5,623 bases of DNA from the NCBI GenBank assembly GCA_903839795.1, contig CAIMDR010000197.1:1-5623 (forward strand), written 5' to 3'. The notes below the pieces were generated by a model. That model worked only from the letters and a program-made list of their open reading frames with translations. It searched no databases and had not been told where the DNA came from. Each line of letters opens with the position of its first letter. Positions within the stretch are counted from its first letter, which is position 1. The stretch is from an uncultured Methylococcaceae bacterium (lineage in GTDB: Bacteria > Pseudomonadota > Gammaproteobacteria > Methylococcales > Methylomonadaceae). Position numbers and translations under genes: made by a program. Shown piece after piece: positions 1 through 5,623 of this stretch.

Positions 1-16
1 ACATCGTGGCATTAAA

Positions 17-37
17 GGGCAGGCGTAAAGCCTGCCC
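17..37. repeat. REP-like GC-rich hairpin
   Basis: A perfect 8-bp inverted repeat, GGGCAGGC (17-24) and GCCTGCCC (30-37), encloses the 5-base loop GTAAA. It resembles the short GC-rich palindromes (REP-type elements) scattered between genes in many bacterial genomes. On neither strand is it followed by a clear T-run, so I do not call it an intrinsic terminator. The rest of bases 1-70 shows no gene or other signal that I can support. The hairpin is read directly; membership of a repeat family is inference. Confidence 0.6.
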
Positions 38-70
38 CTACAAAAAATGTCCCGGCTAAAGTGGGTAGCC

Positions 71-290
71 AAAAGTAGGATTTTCCCAATCAAGCGATTG
101 GATTCGTCTAATGGGTAAGTTCTTTCGCAGAAATCATCTTATACCTATCAACCATAAATTAATCTCCGTAGAGACGCGATTTATCGCGTCTAAATGGATA
201 ACCCGTGGGTTTTCGGTAGGGACACGATAAATAGAGACGCGATAAATCGCGTCTCTACGGTGACGACCTGTATATTGCCGCCCATGTGTG
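71..290. repeat. Long direct repeat unit, copy A
   Basis: This 220-base unit recurs at 333-560 with, by my hand alignment, about 7 substitutions and 4 small indels. It starts at AAAAGTAGGATTTTC and ends at CATGTGTG. Inside, in order, are a small stem-loop (CCAATC 86-91, loop AAGC, GATTGG 96-101), a large palindromic core (166-260) and a tail, TGTATATTGC...CATGTGTG. No open reading frame of credible length fits it on either strand. It looks like a duplicated non-coding repetitive element, perhaps a non-autonomous mobile element or REP cluster. No transposase is in view. The 42 bases between the copies (291-332) show nothing beyond one inverted-repeat arm near their end. Confidence 0.85.
166..260. 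repeat. Palindromic core of copy A (26-bp inverted repeat)
   Basis: Bases 166-191 and 235-260 are exact reverse complements (26 bp), separated by 43 bases. Each arm is itself a hairpin: AGACGCGAT (172-180), TT, ATCGCGTCT (183-191) on the left, and TAGAGACGCGAT (232-243), AA, ATCGCGTCTCTA (246-257) on the right. The spacer holds a small AACCC-GT-GGGTT stem (200-211) and a diverged third half-site (GACACGATAAATAG, 221-234). Two hairpins in opposite orientation around a spacer is the architecture of REP pairs (BIME-like) or of a tiny MITE. The element class is inference. Confidence 0.75.
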
Positions 291-332
291 ATTCATAGTT
301 TAAGGTGATTTCCGGAGAATATTTTACCCATT

Positions 333-560
333 AAAAGTAGGATTTTCCCAATCAAGCAAGCGATTGGATTCGTCTAATGGGTAAGTTCTTTCGCAGAAAT
401 AACCTTATACCTATCAACCATAAATTAATCTCCGTAGAGACGCGATTTATCGCGTCTAAATGATAACCCGTGGGTTTTCGGATGTAGGGACGCGATAAAT
501 CGAGACGCGATAAATCGCGTCTCTACGATGACGATACCTGTATATTGCTGCTCATGTGTG
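333..560. repeat. Long direct repeat unit, copy B
   Basis: This is the second copy of the unit at 71-290, 228 bases long. The extra 8 bases come from a duplicated AAGC in the loop of the small stem-loop (CCAATC 348-353, AAGCAAGC, GATTGG 362-367) and from small indels around the palindromic core. The start-to-start distance between copies is 262 bases. Copy B alone is preceded by TTACCCATT (324-332), the exact reverse complement of AATGGGTAA inside the unit (376-384). Copy A has AATGGGTAA at 110-118 but no matching upstream arm, so copy B may preserve more of the original element end. Confidence 0.85.
433..527. repeat. Palindromic core of copy B (25-bp inverted repeat)
   Basis: Bases 433-457 and 503-527 are exact reverse complements, separated by 45 bases. 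The core matches that of copy A; the one change in the arms is the outermost base (G260 against A528), which shortens the repeat from 26 to 25 bp. A 14-base direct repeat, GACGCGATAAATCG, occurs at 489-502 and again at 504-517, overlapping the right arm, so three half-sites are present. On the minus strand, the operon's direction, the first strong stem met after the last gene is GAGACGCGAT/ATCGCGTCTC (523-502). No T-run follows it. Confidence 0.75.
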
Positions 561-569
561 GTTATAAAT

Positions 570-602
570 CTTCGTGTTCTTCGTGTCTTCGTGTCTTCGT
601 GG
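570..602. repeat. CTTCGTGT short tandem repeat
   Basis: Four head-to-tail units, CTTCGTGTT (570-578), CTTCGTGT (579-586), CTTCGTGT (587-594) and CTTCGTGG (595-602), lie 9 bases beyond the stop codon of the last gene. On the minus strand they read as repeated CACGAAGA. From memory, similar CACGAAG-type repeats are common between genes in environmental bacteria, where they often give rise to spurious ORF calls. They would lie in the 3' untranslated part of the operon mRNA. No function can be read from the sequence. Confidence 0.7.
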
Positions 603-611
603 TGAAATGTC

Positions 612-2063
612 TTAACTTGACCACGCTTTACTTGAAATGAGCGCTTGAAAGGCTTGCAATAAGTATAGTGCGTTATTTCTGATGTTAAAATGAGTGGCAT
701 AAAAAGAATCACTCATTAATTTTTCTTCCTCAGAAGCATCGGCAGGTATATTTAATTGGGTCGGTCCCAGTAAGCCGGAGGGTGTTTGATCGGCAAGTTT
801 TTCCCATTCTTCGATGCGTTTTTCCGCCGTTTCAAGGTTTACTGGTAAAGAGCCCATGAAACTGAGATCGCCACTGATAACAGCAAGAATACGCGGTAAA
901 TAACGCAGTACAGGCGCACTCACATTCCATTCTCCTACCGAGAATTCAGTTCGTTCCGGCGCACCAAAATCGTTTAAGTCTATTTTATTACCTCGTAAGC
1001 GCTTGATGAGATAAGGCTTTAAAGGATTTTGCATTAAAGCGAAACCTAAAGCCAACAACCAAAACGGTAAGCTTAGAATCAGTAAAAACAATCCGGCAAG
1101 GCGATTAAAAACGGTACCCAAACCTTTATTAAAGGGGGTAGTCTTTAAATCTGCCAGCAAAAATGTTTCGTTAATTTTAAGAATCGCCCCATTATCGACA
1201 CGAATCAGATCATTGCCTCGAACGATTGCGTTACGCAATTCAACTAATTCACCAATATAACTATGTGGCAAGATAACCGAGGACTCGATGGTAACCCTGC
1301 TATCAATAATAACGTTATCACCAATAACAACTTCTCCCGTCAATTCAACCGAAGGATGCAAATGGCAATTTGAGCCAATCAAAGCAATACCTTGTTTTAA
1401 ATTTTGCGGATAGGCTTCGGTATTGCGACCTTGAGTCAGTCCCAATGCAGTTTGGCGACCTGGAATTAATAAGGTATCAAGTCGTCCGGCAGCCGCATCA
1501 AGATTGGTCTGATGAAAAGCGGCCAGCGAATCAATTCTGGCCACACAACCGTTCACGTCCACCGTTGTTTTGGCGAACGCTATCGGGTTTAAATCAGTCC
1601 AGTTTAACGTTTCGATATCAGCATCAACCGCATTACGGCAAAGCAACATATAGGCATTTTCTTTGCCATACAAAGCTTGAACGCAAGGAGAGGTGGGTGA
1701 TTCTGATTGTTGTAAAAAATATTTGATTGATCCGCTTCGAATAATATCACCACGCAAAATTAAGAAAGGTGATACTGGCGGGTTTTGCAGTTTGGATAAT
1801 TCTTGTAAGGTTGACTCCTCACCACGACAGGTGCTGAAGGTTAAGGTCATGCCCCAACGCTCACCGTTGCCCAATATCTCTTTGACCTGTTCTGCAAATG
1901 GAGAAAGGATAATGTGCGCTTTTCGCACTCCTGCATCTACCAGAGCTTCCAGGGTATGTTCCAGAATCAGTTTCCCGGCTAACGGTAATAAAGCAACGCA
2001 GGTTTGATCGGTTAGCGGCAATAATTCCTGCCCTTTGCGATCAGCAAAAATTATGACATCCAT
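612..2063 (-). CDS. Degenerate nucleotidyltransferase / hexapeptide beta-helix / pseudo sugar-phosphate transferase fusion
   Basis: This 483-residue protein has three regions. Residues 1-~200 resemble sugar-nucleotide pyrophosphorylases (LLPLAGKLILEHTLEAL, residues 25-41; RGD with D106). However, the G-x-G-T-R signature reads R-K-G-Q-E (9-13) and the following Pro-Lys is lost, so nucleotidyl transfer is doubtful. Residues ~225-285 carry hexapeptide repeats (VVIGDNVIIDSRVTI) typical of a left-handed beta-helix. Residues ~315-483 look like a sugar-phosphate transferase: a hydrophobic helix with a kink proline (P333), then YLPRILAVISGDLSFMG (388-404). The catalytic Asp-Glu is R387-Y388, and the GPRP motif reads GSLP. 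The ATG overlaps the previous stop codon (TGATG) and has a good GGAG site. It is the last gene of the operon. I infer a non-catalytic, membrane-bound partner of the upstream fusion protein. A sugar-binding or regulatory role is possible. The coding call is firm; the function is not. Confidence 0.85.
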   Translation of the reverse strand: MDVIIFADRKGQELLPLTDQTCVALLPLAGKLILEHTLEALVDAGVRKAHIILSPFAEQVKEILGNGERWGMTLTFSTCRGEESTLQELSKLQNPPVSPFLILRGDIIRSGSIKYFLQQSESPTSPCVQALYGKENAYMLLCRNAVDADIETLNWTDLNPIAFAKTTVDVNGCVARIDSLAAFHQTNLDAAAGRLDTLLIPGRQTALGLTQGRNTEAYPQNLKQGIALIGSNCHLHPSVELTGEVVIGDNVIIDSRVTIESSVILPHSYIGELVELRNAIVRGNDLIRVDNGAILKINETFLLADLKTTPFNKGLGTVFNRLAGLFLLILSLPFWLLALGFALMQNPLKPYLIKRLRGNKIDLNDFGAPERTEFSVGEWNVSAPVLRYLPRILAVISGDLSFMGSLPVNLETAEKRIEEWEKLADQTPSGLLGPTQLNIPADASEEEKLMSDSFYATHFNIRNNALYLLQAFQALISSKAWSS

Positions 2064-4132
2064 CAGTAAGCTCCACGGCTTAATAATACGGCCGGAATAG
2101 TTTGTAGTAACAGTTTAAGATCAAGCAACAAAGATTGGGATTGTATGTATTCAACATCCAATTGTACTTGCTGCGGAAAGGGTATATCTGATCGTCCTGA
2201 AACTTGCCAGATACAAGTAATACCGGGTATGACTTCCAAGCGTTGACGATCTTGTAACGAGTATTGGTTTACCTCGGAAGGTAGTGCGGGGCGGGGGCCA
2301 ACCAGTGACATATCGCCCTTAAGCACATTCCATAATTGCGGTAATTCATCAATGGAAGCCTTACGGATAAAACGACCTATCGGAATGATGCGCGGATCAT
2401 TTTTCATTTTAAAAATAACGCCGCCGGTCATTTCATTTTGCGCTGTCATTTCTTTTAAACGTGCATCGGCGTCGCAATACATGGAACGAAATTTCCACAT
2501 CGTAAACAATTTTCCCCGGTGGCCAACACGGGTTTGTTTATAAAAAACCGGCCCGGGGGAACTCGCATAAATCAGTAACATGATGATTAAAAATACCGGC
2601 ATCAATACAATCAGTAATATAAGGGACGCAACTATATCAATCAATCGCTTGACCAGATAAGTGCCGCGAACCACGGTTAACCATAACAAACGTTTTAATT
2701 GTAAACGAAAAGAAACCTGTCCTTTAAAAAAGTTGATGCGACTATAACGATTTAATAATTCTCTTTGTAATGCCTGACTGGTTTGTTTATCACGCGCAGC
2801 ACCGGCTGTCGAGTCCGGTTTAGAGCCTTTTTGCCTTTGTAACCATACCCGATAAAGAAATAAGGGGTTACCAATGATATAGCGTTTCCACATGCGACCG
2901 GGTTCTTGTATTAATCGCCAAGTCCATTCCAGACCGATTTCGCGCATCCAGACCGGTGCTCTCACTATGCGTCCCGAATAAAAATCGAATAAACCTCCAG
3001 TGCCCAAACAGACACTCGCGTTTAATTGTTCACGGTTACGCGCCAGCCATAATTCCTGTTTGGGAGCGCCAAATCCTACCAAGAGAATATCAGCGCCCGA
3101 GTTATTAATGTCTTCAATGAGCTCGGCTTCCTGTTCGCTATCAAAAAAACCGTCATGGACACCGGCAATAATTAACTTAGGGTAGCGTTGTTGCATGGCC
3201 TGAGCCGTGAGCTCGGCAACACCGGGCAAGCCGCCCAATAAAAATAATCGATGACCACCTTTAGCAGCACGTTCGCATAAGCGAGGAAACAGGTCAGTCC
3301 CGTTAATGTTGGACAGTAATGATTCATTGAGCATTCTACAGCCGATGTTAATCCCGATTCCATCCGGCAAGATTCTATCAGCAGCTTGTAAAACTTCCCG
3401 ATAGGCTGTGTGTGTATAGGCAATGTTAAGACAGTCAGGGTTAACAAAAGCCAGCAAGGTCTGTTGTTTTTTCAGGATGCGCTGCTCGATCCAGTCCAAA
3501 GCTTCAGTCATCGTCGTATTGACAATATCAATCCCCCAAAAATGCAGCATTGGCGGCGTCTGTCTGGGTTCATTGCCTCCCATAATTGAGCCGGCTACAC
3601 CGCGCAGACTGACCCCTATATGTTCTTTAGTGGTCGCACTATAATAAAATTCATGATCCGTCAACTGCTCATCATCGTAAGCCAAACCGATTTTCTTTCT
3701 GAGGGTATAGGGAGAAATGACGCCAGGTCTAACGCCAAATCTGAAAAAACCCTGCGCAGACAGTTCAAGTAATTCTTCAGGTAGTATTGCGCGAGGTCCT
3801 GCCCAAGCTAAATCGCCACGTAATACATTCAATAACACGGCAAAATCTTTGCCAGGCTTGGAGCCTGCAAAGCTTAAACGTTCAAATTCTTGTTGAAAAT
3901 ACCCTAGCTGTTTTTGTCGCTTAAAAACAAAACCGGTCTGGCTGTAAGCGAGCAAACCACGTAGAAATAATAAAGGCGATAAAAATAAGAGTAACAGCAG
4001 ACTGGTCAATAGATCAAAAATACGCGGTAAAGCAGACTGCGCAAGGTACAGCAACGGCTGAAACAATCGGATATAAGTCGGCTTGGGACGCTGGCCTAAA
4101 GGCCCTGGTATTATTTGGATTGGCTTAGTCAT
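2063..4132 (-). CDS. Three-domain fusion: degenerate sugar-phosphate transferase, GT26 (WecG/TagA/CpsF) glycosyltransferase, active-type sugar-phosphate transferase
   Basis: 689 residues. Residues ~36-185 are a shortened sugar-phosphate transferase copy: a membrane helix with S52-P53, then LLNVLRGDLAWAGPRA (100-115). The catalytic pair is replaced by K95-D96, and about 45 residues before it are missing. Residues ~198-432 are a GT26 domain with VNPD (230-233), PDGIG (256-260, probable catalytic D257), GFGAPKQELW (353-362) and the C-terminal RAP...GLEW...RMWKRY segment. After a polar linker, residues ~490-689 form a full PglC/WcaJ-type transferase: a membrane helix with kink P512, KFRSM (547-551), D595-E596, GPRP (612-615) and PGITCIWQVSGR (636-647). 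By family, the last domain moves a sugar phosphate from a UDP-sugar to undecaprenyl phosphate, and GT26 adds a second sugar, often a ManNAc type, on the cytoplasmic membrane face. An in-frame TAA two codons upstream rules out a longer protein. The ATG has no clear Shine-Dalgarno site, so coupling to the previous gene is likely. Sugar specificity is unknown. Confidence 0.92.
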   Translation of the reverse strand: MTKPIQIIPGPLGQRPKPTYIRLFQPLLYLAQSALPRIFDLLTSLLLLLFLSPLLFLRGLLAYSQTGFVFKRQKQLGYFQQEFERLSFAGSKPGKDFAVLLNVLRGDLAWAGPRAILPEELLELSAQGFFRFGVRPGVISPYTLRKKIGLAYDDEQLTDHEFYYSATTKEHIGVSLRGVAGSIMGGNEPRQTPPMLHFWGIDIVNTTMTEALDWIEQRILKKQQTLLAFVNPDCLNIAYTHTAYREVLQAADRILPDGIGINIGCRMLNESLLSNINGTDLFPRLCERAAKGGHRLFLLGGLPGVAELTAQAMQQRYPKLIIAGVHDGFFDSEQEAELIEDINNSGADILLVGFGAPKQELWLARNREQLNASVCLGTGGLFDFYSGRIVRAPVWMREIGLEWTWRLIQEPGRMWKRYIIGNPLFLYRVWLQRQKGSKPDSTAGAARDKQTSQALQRELLNRYSRINFFKGQVSFRLQLKRLLWLTVVRGTYLVKRLIDIVASLILLIVLMPVFLIIMLLIYASSPGPVFYKQTRVGHRGKLFTMWKFRSMYCDADARLKEMTAQNEMTGGVIFKMKNDPRIIPIGRFIRKASIDELPQLWNVLKGDMSLVGPRPALPSEVNQYSLQDRQRLEVIPGITCIWQVSGRSDIPFPQQVQLDVEYIQSQSLLLDLKLLLQTIPAVLLSRGAY
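2071..2074 (-). promoter_or_regulatory. Ribosome binding site of the last gene
   Basis: GGAG on the minus strand sits 7 bases before the ATG at 2063. It lies inside the final codons of the upstream gene, whose TGA stop shares one base with this ATG. The site fixes the start and suggests translational coupling of the two proteins. Confidence 0.7.
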
Positions 4133-4138
4133 TTCTAT

Positions 4139-4654
4139 TTAAGTTTGTTGTCTGGGAGAACGCGGTTTAATGTGTGCAGGCACACCTACAGCCAGTGAAT
4201 TGGCTGGAATATCTTGCAATACCACGGCATTGGCACCAATCACGACGTCATCACCGATATGAATAGCGCCTAAGAGCTTGGCACCGGCACCAATATCAAC
4301 ACGGTTGCCAATCACCGGTGCTCCGGCGATACCCGTGCGTTTCAAGCCGATGGTAACCCCGTTGCGGATAATGACATCATCACCGATAACGGTATCGCCA
4401 CTAATAATGATGCCACCAAAATGTTCGATAATTAAGCGCTGTCCAACCTGCACTTCGCAAGGAAGATCAATGCCCGTTAAAATCTGCGACAGCAACTTTA
4501 GAATTCTATAGGCAAAAGAAAACGGTAAGCGTAACCAGCGCTGTTGAATAGTGTATCGCCAGCGTCCAAAACGATACACCAGCATGACACCTAAACCTTG
4601 CCGACTTAAATCGCCACCGTAGGTGTGCCAATCTTCGCGAATATGCTCAAACAT
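4139..4654 (-). CDS. CysE-like hexapeptide acyltransferase
   Basis: 171 residues from the chosen ATG. The N-terminus MFEHIREDW and the region ~63-165 of hexapeptide repeats (IIISGDTVIGDDVIIRNGVTIG, DIGAGAKLLGAIHIGDDVVIGANAVV) match serine acetyltransferase-type left-handed beta-helix enzymes. H78 in IEHFGG fits the catalytic histidine of the family (DHATG in CysE). The ending VGVPAH is the usual cap of the helix. CysE proteins are roughly 270 residues; this one lacks most of the N-terminal helical domain and belongs to the short class often found in polysaccharide clusters. I infer acetyl transfer from acetyl-CoA to a sugar or lipid-linked glycan in the cytoplasm; true serine acetylation cannot be excluded. 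The start is taken at 4654 rather than the GTG at 4663 (174 residues), because only the ATG has a Shine-Dalgarno site. A 6-base gap separates it from the next gene. Confidence 0.88.
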   Translation of the reverse strand: MFEHIREDWHTYGGDLSRQGLGVMLVYRFGRWRYTIQQRWLRLPFSFAYRILKLLSQILTGIDLPCEVQVGQRLIIEHFGGIIISGDTVIGDDVIIRNGVTIGLKRTGIAGAPVIGNRVDIGAGAKLLGAIHIGDDVVIGANAVVLQDIPANSLAVGVPAHIKPRSPRQQT

Positions 4655-4659
4655 AAAAT

Positions 4660-4664
4660 TCACC
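4660..4664 (-). promoter_or_regulatory. Ribosome binding site overlapping the upstream stop codon
   Basis: GGTGA on the minus strand lies 5 bases before the ATG at 4654 and complements the 3' end of 16S rRNA. Its TGA (4662-4660) is also the stop codon of the upstream glycosyltransferase, so termination and re-initiation occur at the same place. The alternative GTG at 4663 lies inside this motif and has no such site upstream. This decides the start. Confidence 0.6.
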
Positions 4665-5623
4665 AGGGTTGATGCGGAGAATTAAGGCCGCCCTGCGTCG
4701 CTTGCCAGGCTTGCTGCCAGAGTTGCACAATATGTCTGGATTCGGCCGCTTTTGCAGGAGCACGGGTTTTATTTCGCCAGGCACGTAAGCCATGCCAAGC
4801 CTGCTCAATAGCTTTTACCAAGCGGGTGTAAAGCAAACCATGCCACTTTCGATAATATAATAACTGACTCTGCATACGCCAAAGTGTTAGTTGTTTACCA
4901 GAGCTTGAAAACGCCAGTTCATCAACTGTTTCTGAAGAAGCGCCGCCAACATGGGTAATGACCAGATCTGGCCAGTAATAAACCTTGAACCCCGCTTGAT
5001 AGATGCGGCGGCACAAATCAACTTCTTCGTAATAAAGAAAAAAACGCGGGTCAAACAGACCTATTTGCTCAACCAGGCTTCTGCGTAAAATTGCGAAAGC
5101 ACCAGGTACCCAATTAACAGGCGTCATTTTTAAAGGATCGGCCCAAGAGCGATCAAAACGACCAAAAAAACGGGATTCAGGATAACGATTGGCCAAACCT
5201 GACAACGTTAAAGTGTCATTTAATAAAGAAGGAAACAGCCGCGCTGAAGGTTGCCAAGCACCTTGTGTGTCTTGCAAAAGACCGCCGCCCATTCCCGCAT
5301 CGGTATTGTCTTCCATGTGTTTTAATGCACGCTCCAAGGTATCGGGTGGTAATTGCGCATCGGGATTAAGCAATACTAAATAACGTCCTTGCGCCAGCGT
5401 TAAAGCCATATTGTTGGCATTACCAAAGCCCAGATTAGTCTCGCTGGTAATTAAATTAACCTCTGGATACTCTGCGCGTATGATAGCTATTGAGTCATCG
5501 CGAGAGGCGTTATCCACCACAATGACTTCAAAATTGCCTGCCATTGTTTGCGCTCGCAGGCTATCAAGGCAAGAGCGCAATAGGGGTGAACTGTTGTACG
5601 TTACAATAAAAACCGATAAATTC
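4660..5623 (-). CDS. GT2 family glycosyltransferase (WbbL-like), 5' end cut by the window
   Basis: At least 320 residues are visible. The frame stays open to the window edge and reads NLSVFIVTYNSSPLLRSCL, the classic first beta-strand of GT-A family 2 enzymes. The TTG at 5580 is therefore an internal leucine, not the start, and only a few residues are probably missing. In visible numbering, motifs are VVDNAS (D37), NLGFGNANN, LNPDAQ (D88, nucleotide/metal binding), WVPGAF, and YYEEVDLCRR (E199, E200, D202), which holds the probable catalytic acidic residue, then THVGG (H224). This pattern is typical of rhamnosyltransferase-like COG1216 proteins that extend O-antigen or exopolysaccharide units from nucleotide sugars at the cytoplasmic membrane face. 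Donor and acceptor cannot be read from the sequence. The C-terminal ~90 residues are rich in Trp, Arg and Gln and may contact the membrane. Its TGA overlaps the next gene's ribosome binding site. Confidence 0.93.
   Translation of the reverse strand, partial: NLSVFIVTYNSSPLLRSCLDSLRAQTMAGNFEVIVVDNASRDDSIAIIRAEYPEVNLITSETNLGFGNANNMALTLAQGRYLVLLNPDAQLPPDTLERALKHMEDNTDAGMGGGLLQDTQGAWQPSARLFPSLLNDTLTLSGLANRYPESRFFGRFDRSWADPLKMTPVNWVPGAFAILRRSLVEQIGLFDPRFFLYYEEVDLCRRIYQAGFKVYYWPDLVITHVGGASSETVDELAFSSSGKQLTLWRMQSQLLYYRKWHGLLYTRLVKAIEQAWHGLRAWRNKTRAPAKAAESRHIVQLWQQAWQATQGGLNSPHQPW

Noticed and set aside
17..37. Intrinsic terminator of a neighbouring gene
   Set aside because: The 8-bp stem is followed by CCTACAAAAA on the plus strand and TTTAATG on the minus strand; neither is a convincing T-tract.
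502..523. Intrinsic terminator of the operon
   Set aside because: The stem is strong but is followed on the minus strand by GATTTATCG rather than a T-run, and the same hairpin occurs repeatedly as part of the repeat units. Termination there is possible but not supported.
71..560. CRISPR array
   Set aside because: There are only two long copies about 220 bases in length, with internal hairpins and a 42-base spacer; no short regular repeats with unique spacers and no cas genes.
425..712. 95-residue minus-strand open frame overlapping the end of the last gene
   Set aside because: It overlaps the 3' end of the well-supported 483-residue gene in another frame, and its middle (HHEDTKTRRTRR) is simply the translation of the CTTCGTGT tandem repeat, the rest being the palindromic repeat. 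No ribosome binding site or family resemblance.
1370..2007. Two plus-strand open frames of 118 and 104 codons
   Set aside because: They lie antisense within a gene with clear domain content and show no recognisable motif; they are shadow frames.
4661..4663. GTG start for the acyltransferase
   Set aside because: It has no Shine-Dalgarno sequence upstream and adds only three residues before the family-like MFEHIRED start.
5578..5580. TTG as start codon of the GT2 glycosyltransferase
   Set aside because: The frame is open upstream to the window edge and encodes SVFIVTYNSS, the conserved first strand of the family, so the real start lies outside the window.

Overview
The window holds the 3' part of a surface-polysaccharide (exopolysaccharide, capsule or O-antigen type) gene cluster. 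All four genes are on the minus strand, packed so tightly that they almost certainly form one operon. A repeat-rich, gene-free stretch of about 610 bases lies downstream at the left edge. Protein style (WbbL-like and WecG/TagA-type glycosyltransferases, a PglC/WcaJ-type sugar-phosphate transferase, a CysE-like acyltransferase) and a moderately AT-rich composition suggest a Gram-negative bacterium. A gammaproteobacterium, possibly of the methanotroph type, is my guess, but no taxonomic marker is present.

Layout in transcription order (right to left): (1) 5623-4660, a GT2 glycosyltransferase whose 5' end is cut by the window edge; (2) 4654-4139, a short left-handed beta-helix (hexapeptide) acyltransferase resembling serine acetyltransferases; (3) 4132-2063, a 689-residue protein with three domains: a degenerate sugar-phosphate transferase domain, a GT26 (WecG/TagA/CpsF) glycosyltransferase and a complete sugar-phosphate transferase; (4) 2063-612, a 483-residue protein with a degenerate nucleotidyltransferase domain, a hexapeptide beta-helix and a second degenerate sugar-phosphate transferase domain. 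Gene junctions are a stop codon inside the next ribosome binding site (1/2), a 6-base gap (2/3) and a 1-base TGATG overlap (3/4).

The main finding is that two adjacent genes carry three sugar-phosphate transferase-like modules. All three keep the proline-kinked membrane helix and the N-V-L-x-G-D-like core, but only one keeps the catalytic Asp-Glu pair (D595-E596 of gene 3). The other two have Lys-Asp and Arg-Tyr there. I infer an initiation complex: one active transferase loads the first sugar phosphate onto undecaprenyl phosphate, the fused GT26 domain adds the second sugar, and the two inactive copies serve as membrane anchors or scaffolds. The GT2 enzyme and the acyltransferase would then extend and decorate the lipid-linked glycan.

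Bases 1-611 contain no credible gene. They hold a REP-like hairpin (17-37), two near-identical copies of a roughly 220-base unit (71-290 and 333-560), each built around a 25-26 bp inverted repeat, and a CTTCGTGT tandem repeat (570-602). No canonical terminator follows the operon.
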